Below, piece after piece: positions 1-9,751 of a DNA stretch of 26,764 bases. The DNA lies in the NCBI GenBank assembly GCA_024196135.1, contig JAMQCK010000352.1:1-26764 (forward strand), in the 5' to 3' direction. This stretch comes from Pleurotus ostreatus/Saccharomyces cerevisiae fusant (taxonomy: Eukaryota > Opisthokonta). The notes beneath the pieces were generated by a model. That model was not told the DNA's origin. It saw only the letters and a list, made by a program, of their open reading frames with translations, and searched no databases. Numbering within the stretch: position 1 is the stretch's first letter; every line of letters begins with the position of its first letter. The position numbers and the translations under genes are program-made.

Positions 1-714
1 AACCTGAGAAAACCTGTGTGAATTCTGAGGCGTTTTCCCGAACGCTCGCAGTCTCGCATTGTCCTAGCTCGTTTGTGGCAATCCGTATATCACTACGGTC
101 TGGCACTATAAGCACGGAATATCCCCTAGTAATACAAATAACAACGGACTCGGTCGCTCTCTGAGTACCCTGCGCCCTTGGCATACCTTGTTGCGTGGTT
201 GTTGGTGTTAGGTTTTGTGGTCCAGCTAGCCAGCTAGCAGCGCACGTCTTCGGAGAGCGTACGAACCCATCAGCACTTGGCACTACAACAGCTTATTCTA
301 CACTGTTCACGCACAGATGCGCCTACATTTTCAAGCTAGAGCCACCAAAGAGCCACCCTCTGAATCGCGCAAGGGCCGTGATTTACGTGCCATGTTGGGA
401 CTCAGGGAAAGCTCCATAGTCAATTTATCGATGTAAGATAGTACAGTATTGCTTTCTTGCGGCTTTTGGCTCATGCATGTCGATGGGAGGAGGAGGAAAG
501 GATGAGCGGCAGACACGGTGGAGGCTCCGGACCGACTTGCCGCCCCAGCCGGCAATGTCCGAACAGCGTCGGCGGCGCTTTCCATCTCCTCGTTGCCATT
601 ATCATGACCATCTGAGGGTGCACCTCGGCGAGGAGGAGATTTCAAGACCCACACAGAAAGACGGGACCTCCTCCGGACAAACCGCGATTCCGTGGCGTGA
701 AACCGCGACCGTGA
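1..714. other. unassigned region
   Basis: I recognise no gene here. A minus-strand frame open over about 331-654 contains a serine/alanine-rich stretch and could be a downstream exon of the small coiled ORF at 715-984, but I could not find a convincing splice junction that joins them. The plus-strand short frames have no recognisable features. Confidence 0.4.
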
Positions 715-984
715 TTATTTTTCGGCGGAATATGCGCCATACGCACAGACCCATCCAACCTGCCGAACTTCCTCCAGTCTGAGCTTCGCTTGGACGACCG
801 CGAGCTCCATTTTAAGGGTCTCTTGACGCGCCTTCTCGTCCTCGCGAATGCGCGTCTGCAGGATTTCCACATACGCCAGAAAGCGCAAGGCGGACTCGTA
901 ATCAGACGTAGTGAGGGAATCGGCGACGCGCTTGCGCTTCTGAGCGTTGATGCTGGCCATCTTGTGTGAGATGGCAGATTCCAA
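715..984 (-). CDS. small hypothetical coiled-coil protein
   Basis: An 89-aa open frame beginning MESAISHKMASINAQKRKRV; a second in-frame Met (MASINAQ) is nine residues in and is an equally good start. The middle is rich in E, R, K and L with heptad-like spacing (EILQTRIREDEKARQETLKM), suggesting a helical or coiled-coil segment. It has no recognised family. The last residues (after EEVRQ) look less protein-like, and a GT follows that codon, so the true gene may splice onward into the open frame near 331-654. Treat this as a possible first exon of a short gene, not as a secure complete protein. Confidence 0.35.
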   Translation of the reverse strand: MESAISHKMASINAQKRKRVADSLTTSDYESALRFLAYVEILQTRIREDEKARQETLKMELAVVQAKLRLEEVRQVGWVCAYGAYSAEK

Positions 985-1091
985 GAAAGAGGTCGATACT
1001 TCCCCTGCGCGAACGCGCGTACTTGATATTCGGCGGATGCGATCACGTGCGCATGACGCAAGCCCTTTTGGTAGGCAAGACCTCCTAAATA

Positions 1092-1120
1092 ATACGTGAT
1101 AAGCCTAAATGTAGCGCCTT
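1092..1120 (-). repeat. diverged partial copy of the tRNA-Leu gene
   Basis: This stretch matches 1,278-1,307 of the tRNA-Leu gene at about 27 of 30 positions with one single-base gap (AAGCCTAAATGTAGCGCCTT against GAGCCTAAACGTAGCGCCTT). It covers the intron and the 5' half of the anticodon arm but has no acceptor, T-arm or box B. Because intron sequence is included, it derives from genomic DNA and not from a mature tRNA. Confidence 0.6.
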
Positions 1121-1235
1121 CGAAGTAAGGTCTAGAGATGGTTGTTTCGTATGCCTCAGAACCCCTGGCGATACTCCTTCCGTCCTTGTAGGACTTCGGT
1201 GGTCACTGCAAAAATGTCACCCTAACGGTGGGCTT

Positions 1236-1328
1236 TGACAAGAGTGAGGTTCGAACTCACGCCCCGAAGGACTACGGATACGCTGATGAGCCTAAACGTA
1301 GCGCCTTAGACCACTCGGCCATCTTGCC
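1236..1328 (-). tRNA. tRNA-Leu (anticodon UAG) with a 13-nt intron
   Basis: The minus strand folds as a class II tRNA. The acceptor GGCAAGA pairs with TCTTGTC (one G.U) and is followed by discriminator A. The D arm is GCCGAGTGGTCTAAGGC. The anticodon stem CTACG pairs with CGTAG around the loop TTTAGGC, giving anticodon UAG. A short extra arm (TCCTTCGGGG) and T arm GTGAG-TTCGAAC-CTCAC complete it. The intron (1,278-1,290, CTCATCAGCGTAT) sits one base 3' of the anticodon, the canonical nuclear tRNA intron site. Exons are 1,291-1,328 and 1,236-1,277. Internal box A and box B are both good, so it should be transcribed by RNA polymerase III and spliced by the tRNA endonuclease. Confidence 0.93.
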
Positions 1329-1676
1329 ATGGAGGGCAGCGCAAAAACGCCGTGTCGAGGGTACATTTTTGTTTATCCAGGATGATCCAAGGCGCTTCAA
1401 CGCTCTGTAATTTTTTGTAGATATCTGATTATATCCAGAGTACATCAAAGGCATTCCTACAATCACCAGGGCACTCAGTCAGTATGCAGAGGTACCGCAG
1501 ATTCCACTGTGTCCATAAAATTCAACCGGGATCAAGTGTGACCGACCCGGATTGCCGTCGGTCCGCTTCGAGCGCGCAAGCCCCTAACTATACTGCCAGC
1601 GCGAGCCGCGGCGACATTGCCATGTCATTGTTATCGGAAATGCCGACGCTCGTCCCCCATTCTGTCCTCAGCCATC
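1329..1676. other. intergenic, nothing recognised
   Basis: This spacer lies between the divergent tRNA-Leu and the dehydrogenase gene. It should hold the promoter of the latter; I see no clear TATA box. The short plus-strand frame crossing it continues into an intron of the dehydrogenase and is not a gene. Confidence 0.5.
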
Positions 1677-2944
1677 ATGTCCCCCAAGGTCCTCATCTGT
1701 GGTACGTCCGAGATACAGGTTCGGCGAGGGAAGAGCACGCAGCTGATCGCAATCTGCATTCCCAGGTCGCCTCCGTTGGGCGTCTGAAGACGCGAAGCAA
1801 CTCTTCGGAGATCTAGCAGAGATCATCGTACGTCCATCGCATCCACTTCACTGGCTATCTGACGAGTAGTATAGGAACTTGACTCGCCTGACCGTGCAGA
1901 CTTCCTAAAGGGCTTCCAGCCTGGTGGCAAGTACGATGGCGTCGTAGCCATGTACCGATCCAATGGCTCTGCCAATAAGATCGGTGTCTTTGACAAGGAG
2001 TTGATAGATGGCCTGCGCGGCGTGCAGTGGATAGCACATAACGGTGCTGGCTACGACCAGATCGACGTCCAGGCGTGCATTGCGAAGAGTGCGTCCTCGT
2101 CACTGCTCCCCCACTTATCTCGCATGCACTTACCCCACATATTCCACTAACAGACATCCGCGTCTCCAACACCCCCGGCGCCGTCGACGAAGCGACCGCC
2201 ACGACCGCCCTCTACCTCCTCATCTCCTGCCTCCGCCAGTTCTCCCTCGGCGAGCACACCCTCCGCGGCGGCGCCTGGAAGCCCGCCGTCGCGCACGCCA
2301 CGCGCGATCTCTCCTGCGTCACCGTGGGCATCCTCGGGCTCGGCGGCATCGGGCTGTACTTCGCCAACCTCTTGCGGCCATTCGGCACCAAGGTCGTGTA
2401 CCACAACCGCAAGCGGAATCCGGAGGCGCCGGAGTGGATTGAGTATGTGGAGGATAGGGATGCTTTTCTGGGACAGGTGGACGTGCTGAGTGTGCATGTG
2501 CCGTTGAATGAGAAGACGGAGGGGTTGGTGGGGGAGAAGATGATTAGGTCGTTGAAGAAGGGGGCGGTGATTGTCAACACGGCGAGGGGGAAGGTGAGGG
2601 TAACTTGACGAGTGAGTAGATCTTCAGCGCTCACAATTATCAGGTCATCGACGAAGCCGCGATGATACGCGCGCTAGAGGACGGCCATGTAGGTCCCGCA
2701 CCGATCTCAAAGCACTGGTCGCTAACGATATCGCCAGCTCGCATCTGTAGGCCTCGACGTCTTCCCCGACGAGCCCAACGTGAACCCAAGATGGAACGAC
2801 TTCCACAACGTCTGCCTCTTACCCCACATGGGCACCGAGACACGCGATTCGCAACATCGCATGGAGGTCCGCGCACTGACGAACGTCCGCGACTTTCTGG
2901 TGAAGGGCGCGGGAGGGGACTTGGTGCCAGAGATGAGGGGTTGA
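1677..2944 (+). CDS. D-isomer-specific 2-hydroxyacid dehydrogenase (NAD-dependent; glyoxylate/hydroxypyruvate reductase-like)
   Basis: Six exons (1,677-1,701; 1,766-1,827; 1,875-2,088; 2,154-2,593; 2,644-2,688; 2,738-2,944) give 330 aa, the usual family length. The family reduces 2-keto acids such as glyoxylate, hydroxypyruvate or formate-like substrates with NAD(P)H in the cytosol; the substrate cannot be read from sequence. The Rossmann motif is VGILGLGGIG (G162-x-G164-x2-G167). The catalytic triad is present: Arg245 in NTARGK, Glu274 in FPDEP, and His292 in LLPHMG. The N-terminal part (GGKYDGVVAMYR, WIAHNGAGYDQID) is typical of fungal members. The start MSPKVLICG fits the family N-terminus and leaves phase 1 for the first intron. 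All introns are GT..AG. The product is intact. Confidence 0.9.
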
Positions 2945-3284
2945 GCAAGACGCAGGGATCAGCAAGAATTGGTGCGATGGACGAAGCTGAGGAGGAAGTA
3001 AGCAACATCTTTAAGTCTGTAATAGAAGGATCAGTAGAACGCTGATAGAGCGGATCTCATGACGGTCTATACCTTCTATGCTTCCCACCATGAGGCACGG
3101 CAAGGACGCATCGATACATGAGGTCGCCGCGCGTCTGCTGGTATAGAGCGCCCTAGTAGAGTATGCAATAGCGCGCTTGAGCACCTTCCCCCCTCTCAGC
3201 TTCCACCTCATCTCGCGCTCTCATCTCCAGTCCCAGGCGAATACCAACGCAATCAAGTCATTTCCACCACATTTGCGAGAAGAC
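2945..3284. other. intergenic, nothing recognised
   Basis: This is the 3' flank of the dehydrogenase and the presumed promoter of the next gene. A pyrimidine-rich tract (about 3,186-3,235) precedes the next start codon, common near fungal transcription starts. Confidence 0.5.
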
Positions 3285-4389
3285 ATGGCAACTTCACGCC
3301 CCAGCTCAACTGCTCCCAGCCCATTTCCGCCACACCCGAACCAGCGCGGGCCTGGCAGCACGGCAGCGACGGCTGGGTCGCGGGAACTCGCAGGCGATGA
3401 CATGTCGAGGGCAGTAGACCAAGCGTGAGCACTCTCCGAATATGCATGCAAGCGTACCAAATAGCATCGCCGTACAGCGTCGCAGCCCTAAACACGGTCA
3501 CCTCACACTTCACCGCGCGCAATGCCACGGAACCAACGTTGGTGAGAGTGTTCCTTACTGAGGATGTCGACGCATCTGAACCGATCATGTACAGCAAAGC
3601 GTCTGGGATGATCTGGAAGGGCTCAATGGGAAGTACGAACGAGAGGGGTCGAGCCGACAGACTGCCATTATCGGCTTGAAGACGCAGATCTACGAGGACC
3701 TCCCCGCTCGGGCGCAAAAGGACTTGCTGTGAGTGACGCACGCGAGAAAAGTATCGTAGCTTATGGTTGTTGGTATGCAGGCCAGGCCTGGAGGAGTTCA
3801 TGAAAGAGCTTGTCGCGAAGCAGGTGCAGGAGACCGTCAACGGGAATATTCGGGACTACATCGCCGTCCCCCTGGCCAAGCAGAAAGAGGTGGCGCAGAC
3901 GATGGCGAAGAAGATCGACGTCGAGCTGGATAACTCGTTCGTGGCTCACTTGCGGCGTGGATGAGCTGAAGGTCGATATTGACATTGCACGCAGGAAGGC
4001 GCGGCTGGAGAACTCGCGGCTGCATCCAGACGATACGGACCCTTTCAAGCCGGTGCTGAAGAAGGACGGGTCGGAGAGCAAGTTTTGGCCCTTCGACTTC
4101 AGGTCGTTGTTTGCTTTCGAAGGTGAGCGTGCGGACCTTTGAGAGATGAGACGGGTTGTTGAGGAAGCCAATAGACAAGTTCCTCGACAAGCTTTTGGAG
4201 GATTTCGACCTGAGTATTGGCGTCAAGGATGACACGAAGGGCGTCAAGTTCCAGGATGACATCAAGAGGGTCAAGATGCAGACGTTCTTGGCGCATATTG
4301 GCGAGTGGATTTTGCGTACTCGGTGTGCCAGTTGGCTGACGACTTCGCAACTTGTAGGAGCGCCTATCGACGTGCTGCATTTCGTGTAG
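3285..4389 (+). CDS. conserved hypothetical fungal protein with an apparent one-base frameshift
   Basis: I do not recognise the family. Exons that join in frame are 3,285-3,424, 3,478-3,541, 3,595-3,728 and 3,781-4,122; a later exon ends at 4,315 and the last is 4,358-4,389 (stop TAG). The N-terminus is low-complexity (Ser/Pro/Thr). The middle is charged and helical (YEDLPARAQKDLLPGLEEFM, PLAKQKEVAQTMAKKI). In exon 4 the frame ends with TGA near 3,962, while the protein-like reading (VDELKVDIDIARRKARLENS) continues in another frame. One surplus base around 3,950-3,957 explains this. The join between 4,122 and the KPIDKFLDKLLEDFDLS segment (near 4,166) is also unclear: the GT..AG options give the wrong phase or a 28-nt intron. 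It is either a sequencing error or a recently broken gene. Confidence 0.6.
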
Positions 4390-4644
4390 AGTAGCTTTTG
4401 GACATTTCGTGTACTTGTATCATTTGGCCTAGAGCTTTGGTGTGTCTCTTGAGATGGCTATCGCTTGCCCGCAAAGTGACGATGATGAGAGGGAACGAGG
4501 CGTGCGCAACGCCACATCCGAAAGCGGCAATCTCGACCGCGCCGTCGGCTGCCGTCGGTGGCTGTGCTCCGTGTGCTCTTGTCTTTCTTCTCCAGACTGT
4601 AAGCGCCCACGCCCATTCGACCTCTTCCTCTCCCCTCTTTCACC

Positions 4645-5606
4645 ATGGCCTCCTTACTTGAGCGCATGAACATCACTGCGCCGGGCGCCGCTGGCCCCGT
4701 CCGCAACAAGTCCGCCAACAGCATGCGCAACACGACGCCCTACGTTCGTACACTTCTCGCCGTTAGGCAAGCAGGAACCCCTCGTTAACGCGCCCGGTCC
4801 ACCACCAGTCCCGGCCGAACAGCCGCAACACGCCGAAGGGGAACGTCGACGGCCAGTGGTCGCACGACCTCTACGACCAGCACAACTCGCTCGCGGCGCG
4901 CATCACGGACGCGGCGCTCCCGCAGAAGGCGAACCTGCCCCCCATCGCGCAGCGCGCGCTCCGCGATGCGGTGCAGCAGCCGCAGGGACCCGGACTCTCG
5001 ATCCGTGGCGCGGCTGCCCCGCCGAAGCAGGCGAACGTCGTTGATGTGTCGGGTCTCGTCGCGGGGACGACGCCGGACGATGTGAAGGCCATTTTCTCGC
5101 GGTGCGGCGATATTGCGAGCGCAAGGATTGCGTCGACGCGCGGGGAGGAACTCAGGATACGGGTCGTCTTCAAAGAGGCGGGCGCGGCGAAGTCGGCGGT
5201 CAGCAAGTTTGACGGTCAGCAGGCGGATGGAAAGACACTGTCGGTGAAGCTGGCGGGTGAGAGCTTGCAGGGGACGAAGTTGATATCGCGACTGGGGGGC
5301 AAGGATGGGCTGGGGATCGTACGGGATGAGGGGAGCGTAGACATCTTGATGGACAGTGAGGACTCGTCGAAGTCGTGAGTGTGCAGGTTCAGCATTTTCA
5401 ACGTGCGCTGACATGTGCCCTCCAGAAAACTACGCTCGGACTCGATTGTGAAGTCTGACCCTCGCGCCTCCGTCATGACCGCACCGCCCGGCGCTGACCC
5501 CGCGGAATACGCTCCTCGAGGAGGCAAGGGGCGCAGAGGGGGAGGTCGCAATAAGCGCGGCCGTGGGGGCAAGCGTGGCGGCGGCGCGAGGATGGACGTC
5601 GATTGA
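4645..5606 (+). CDS. RRM-domain RNA-binding protein with RGG/basic tail (Yra1/ALYREF-like)
   Basis: Three exons (4,645-4,743; 4,809-5,374; 5,426-5,606) encode 281 aa. An N-terminal basic segment (RNKSANSMRNTTPYSRP) precedes a conserved stretch (GQWSHDLYDQHNSLAARI). An RRM-type fold follows at about residues 109-182: strand NVVDVSGLVAGTTPDDVKAI, then RIRVVFKE as the RNP1 region. A C-terminal RGG/RGR-rich tail (KGRRGGGRNKRGRGGKRGGG) ends in MDVD. This architecture is that of nuclear mRNA-binding and export adaptors of the Yra1/Mlo3/ALY type, in which the basic tails bind RNA and the export receptor. The exact orthology is inferred, since the short C-terminal helix typical of Yra1 is not seen. 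Start MASLLERMN follows a CT-rich leader and CACC context. Confidence 0.82.
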
Positions 5607-6291
5607 GGCTGCATGATGCTCTTTTCTCTCGGCTATGGTGCGTTACAGTAGTGCTCTCAGCACCAGCCGTTCCTGACATCGCCCCAGATATGAAGGCTCG
5701 TTCGCTGGCTGTAATCTATACTGTTGCTCTGCATGTTTCCCCCTCTATCTCCCCATCTCTCGCCGCACACCTTGGGCGAAGTCATGTCCCGCCCTTTCTT
5801 GGAATACGCACGATATTACTTGTACACCCGCTGTATTCACGCTTGAAACCCCCGTCCGGATAGAAGACTTCGAGCTGCACAGACCACGGGCGAGGCGGTG
5901 TGATTGATGTGAGACCGCTGCCAGAAGCATGGTGTACTTACTACTGCCTCGAGCTGCGCCTTGCACCCGCGAGGCTCGATGCCCGTGAAGGCCCAAGTCG
6001 GACTGAATTGCAGCGCGACTGGCGCGCGCCGCTGCTCGTAATCGAAGTGTGACGTGACGACCTCCACGTGTACGTTACTTTTGCGCAGGAACGTCAAGGA
6101 ACGTCAGCACGCACCGTGGCTCCTCTCCTTCCCCTCCGCCGATCCCCGCTCTCAGGCGCCCAAGAGCGTGCGCATAGTCCTCCACAAGCCCGAAGAACGA
6201 GAACTGACGCAGGAACCAGTCTTTTTTCCCGCTCAGAACACGACTTTACGCGTCTGTACGATCTACCTCGACCTCAACTGACGATCTTACG
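5607..6291. other. intergenic, nothing recognised
   Basis: This spacer runs between the RRM gene and the Erv14 gene. The open frames crossing it on both strands have no protein-like composition or motifs. It must contain the RRM gene terminator and the Erv14 promoter, but no distinct element stands out. Confidence 0.5.
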
Positions 6292-7074
6292 ATGGGCGGC
6301 GCTGGTGCGTGTTCCATCTAGACCGTATAGAAAAAGTCGCTCATACAGCCTTACCCTCATTGCTTTGCTACCGCCCGAATTCGCCGTCCCAAAACGCCAT
6401 GGTCGCCTCTTCCGCTCGCTATCTGCAAACACGCGCGTCTACTTCCTTGGCTTCCCCTCAGGCTGGCTGTTTTTGTTCGCGGTCCTGATGGCCGCGGGCC
6501 TGCTGTTCTGCATGGTCTTCTTCGTACGTCGCAACCCACGCCCGGCCATCCCTGGCCTTGCCCTCACACCGGCCCCAGATCATCATGTTCTCCGACCTGG
6601 AGTGTGACTACATCAACCCAATAGACCTCTGCAACAAACTCAACCAGGTATGTCGCCGAACTTCAACTTGACGCACGTGCCGCTCACGGAGCCGTTCCCC
6701 CAGTTTGTATTGCCCGAGAATCTAGCACACGCATTCCTCTCGACGTTATTCCTCCTGTCTGGCCAGTGGACCGCGTTCCTTCTCAATGCGCCCCTAGTAG
6801 CGTACAACGCGAACAAGTATGTGCTTTCTCTATATTGAAACCACGGGCGCTTATCCACGCTTCAGGATACGCAACAAAAACCACATGTACGACGCTACGG
6901 AGATCTTCCGCACGTTGCCGGGACACAAGAAGGAGAGCTTTTTCAAGCTCGGCTTCTACCTCCTCTCCTTCTTCTACTATCTTTACCGGTACGTGACTGC
7001 GTCCCCGCAGCCCTACCCCGATAATTGACCCCGCTTGCAGCATGATCGTTGCCCTCATTGCGGAGAGCGAGTAA
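6292..7074 (+). CDS. ERV14: Erv14/cornichon family COPII cargo receptor
   Basis: Six exons (6,292-6,304; 6,462-6,523; 6,579-6,647; 6,704-6,816; 6,866-6,988; 7,041-7,074) give 137 aa, close to the 138 aa of yeast Erv14. It is a small ER membrane protein that recruits transmembrane cargo into COPII vesicles. Family signatures are all present: N-terminal membrane segment ([20 protein letters not shown]), [19 protein letters not shown], then [35 protein letters not shown] and the end [10 protein letters not shown]. Three hydrophobic segments match the known topology. The first coding exon is only 13 nt (ATGGGCGGCGCTG); its 157-nt intron is the longest I find in this gene. That start is chosen because it joins in phase and restores the conserved N-terminus. 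Confidence 0.95.
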
Positions 7075-8016
7075 ATGGGGTCATCTTGATATCGCGCAAG
7101 GGGAGGGAGGCGTCCTTACCCACTTACTGATCAGTGGTCTTCGTCATCATGCTGTCACCTCGGGACGGAAATCGAACTGTGCTGGACGGGGGACTTGAGG
7201 ATGGGGGACTCATGTGCGCTTTACTCATTATAATATGAATTATATCCCTCAAAAGCATCGGGCGAGAGTCCGGAAATTCCGCAGTGCCACCTTTCCGCGC
7301 TGCATTTCGAGGGGGATGCTACGCATGACGCGCTCCCGAGCCATTAGGACTGTCAGCGCGCTCCTCGTCCAGGCGGTGGGCACGAATATCCGAATGCGGT
7401 TTGAATACGCTGCTCGTCATGACACGGGGCGTGACCGCGATATAATCACCCCGATCGCGGATGTTCGAATTTTCGAGGGCCGGAGCTGCGACTGCGCCAA
7501 TCGCACATCTCGTTACTGCCGGTCAGCTTCGACCGGCCTGCAGGCGTTTGGGCGAGCTGCTGCACGGCGAAGAAGCAGCTCCCCGTGGTATGTAAACTCG
7601 CCGGCCGTGTTTGGCGTTGTCCTTGGCCCGTCCTCGAGCCTGCTCGAGCCCGATTATGGGCAGCACAATGACATATCCACGACTGATGCCTATACCGACC
7701 CCATTACGTCGCCCTACAGACGCGCGCAGCGCGACACCCTCTCCGGCGGTTCCCAGAATAGCCGCGGACGACGGACTCCATTTTTCAATTCACGGTCAAC
7801 GCGCTCGTGTATAAAAGCCCTTGTCCTGCGGGACGGAGCGCAGTCTGCTTTTTTGCACCTCCCTTCCCCGCCGCGCCCATTTGTGCTCGCCCTTGCCCGA
7901 CACCGGCCCTTCTTCTGACATACAGTCTTTCACTGTTCGCGTATCGCGCTTGTATATTGATACGCCCCACCGAACACTCACTCACTCAACCCACCGACTC
8001 TACTCTCGCAAGCACC
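7075..8016. promoter_or_regulatory. intergenic region and promoter of the secreted beta-barrel gene
   Basis: About 940 bp separate Erv14 from the next start codon. A 234-aa plus frame (7,214-7,918) crosses it, but its composition (Arg/Ser-rich, no motif) and the TATA box inside it argue that it is not a gene. The last 200 bp are CT-rich, as expected for a strongly expressed fungal promoter and leader. Confidence 0.5.
7810..7817 (+). promoter_or_regulatory. TATA box
   Basis: TATAAAAG lies in the context GTGTATAAAAGCCC, 200 bp before the ATG at 8,017. With transcription starting about 30 bp downstream, the leader would be about 170 nt and pyrimidine-rich. A perfect TATA box is usual for inducible or highly expressed secreted-protein genes in fungi. 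Confidence 0.7.
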
Positions 8017-8599
8017 ATGTCGCGCACGGCCATCTTTGCACTCTCGGCGCTCCTCGCCACCCTTGTTGCCCCCGCCCTCGGCAGCCCGCTCCCCGCGACG
8101 GGCTCGGAGATGGCGAAGCGCGGCGACCACTCCGGCCAGGTGAGCTCCACCCCGGCGCGCGTCGCATCAGCGCGCATTGCTGACTTCCTCGTCCCCTTTG
8201 CGTAGGCAACGTACTTCGAAGTCGGTGAAGGCGCATGCGGTTGGTACTCGCAAGACTCCGACTGGGTTGTCGCGCTCGACTCCGCTACGTATGCTGGCGG
8301 CGAGCACTGCGGCAAGGTGGGTTACTCATTGTACTTCTTCTGCTCAAGTTCACTGATTGACATGCACAGACCATCACCATGACTGCCACGAAGGACGATG
8401 GATCCACCGCCACTGGCACGGCGACTGTCGTCGACGAATGCCCCTCGTGCGCCGAGGGCAGCGTCGGTGAGTATCTTATTGCGCATACCCTCTTCTCTCA
8501 TCGTTATAACTCTGCACCACAGACCTCTCGCCCAGCTTCTTCCAAAACTTCGAGTCCCTCGACAAGGGCGTCTTCCAGATGTCCTGGAACTTCGACTAA
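8017..8599 (+). CDS. small secreted double-psi beta-barrel protein (expansin/RlpA/barwin-like)
   Basis: Four exons (8,017-8,139; 8,206-8,316; 8,370-8,466; 8,523-8,599) encode 135 aa. A signal peptide occupies about residues 1-22 (SRTAIFALSALLATLVAPAL, then G-S). A Lys-Arg pair (MAKR, 34-35) could be a Kex2 site before the mature domain. The domain shows the usual fungal pattern: GEGACGWYSQDSDWVVALDS, GGEHCGK, then VVDECPSCAEGS with the Asp-Glu-Cys motif, and the closing FQMSWNFD. The four cysteines should form disulphides. Relatives are extracellular expansin-like or protease-inhibitor-like proteins; catalysis is not established for this subfamily, so a precise function is not assigned. Confidence 0.9.
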
Positions 8600-9751
8600 G
8601 AACATACTGTCCATTCCGACGTACCGCGTACGTTCCCTCTTTTGCCGTGCATATGTAGATAGATCTGGCCTTCTTCCTTTCTTCTTCCTGTACAAAGCTT
8701 CGGGCTCGGTCCCGCTGGTTCTGTGGCCTTTCGCGCTGGCTCTGTGCCATGCAGCAACTGTGCGGCTCTGTCGTGCAGCATCTGGTCACTGCTTCGTACA
8801 CATTTATCTATCTATCTATCTCGGCCTCCCCTTATATCTCGTTGTCTACCCTAGAAGCCGTATATGGCAGCAATTGAATCGTACAATATCAACCAAACTA
8901 CTTGATTGAAGTTAGCTGTGTGAGAGCTGTTGGTTCACGTCAGGGATATGCCGGCCAACATCTGGCGGGCTTCAAGTTCAAGTGCATATTCCACTCGTCC
9001 AATCGTCCTGAATGGGTGTACTAACGTACCTTTCCCTCATGTCCTGCTCACGGAGACAATCACAAGGTCCCAACATTGCAGTTTGAGCGACACTGGCGTG
9101 CCAAGTTTTCCATTCATCGTACTCGAGAAGATAGGATCGAAGTAGAAGAAATATGGAGGGGGGGAAGGCGTAAGCGTCCGAGAGAAAGTATTCGTTACTT
9201 CAGCGCGAACGATATCCGAAATCAAAGGGTCGGCGGCGCGTATGCATTGCAACGAACGCGAATAAGCAACGAAGCAAGCAGTACCGTCCGAAGGTAGAAC
9301 AGCAACCAAGCGAAAACGCGAGGTCACAAAATAAATAAAAGGTAGATCGTGAAAAGGGTTGGCCCAAAGGGCCGATGGTAGTACACTGCGTGAAGTATAC
9401 GCAAAGGGGAGGGGGGAAGGACGATGTATGGAAAAGTGTCCTGCAAGGCACTGACCAAACGACGTCGAAGGAGAAGTCGTAACGCTGCTGTCGGGGAAGC
9501 AGGGCCGGGCGTTCAGCCTTCAATGGGGTGCTGCGTAGCAGGCTTTAAGACCCAGGTGTCGTCGGATGGCGATGGTGGTGGTTATGGCGGATGGCGGGGT
9601 TGTTGATGGTTGTGGGAACAATGTAGAGTCGCTCGCGACTCCATTGTCGATGACCAGCACACGACCGTGACAATGTGCAGGTGAGGCGTGCAAAAGCATC
9701 AAGCGTGCGCACGCCTCCCCGGGTTCTTGCTTCATGTTGTGCGACCCTCGT
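8600..9751. other. intergenic, nothing recognised
   Basis: This region lies between two convergent genes (plus ending at 8,599, minus ending at 9,752) and should hold both terminators. It contains a short TATC tetranucleotide tract at 8,805-8,820. Minus-strand frames at 9,037-9,327 and 9,200-9,523 have no motif and no splice support. Confidence 0.5.
8805..8820. repeat. (TATC)4 microsatellite
   Basis: Four perfect TATC units lie in the 3' flank of the secreted beta-barrel gene. Confidence 0.85.

Noticed and set aside
7214..7918. 234-aa plus-strand frame upstream of the secreted beta-barrel gene
   Set aside because: It runs through a perfect TATA box and a CT-rich leader, is Arg/Ser-rich and has no recognisable domain.
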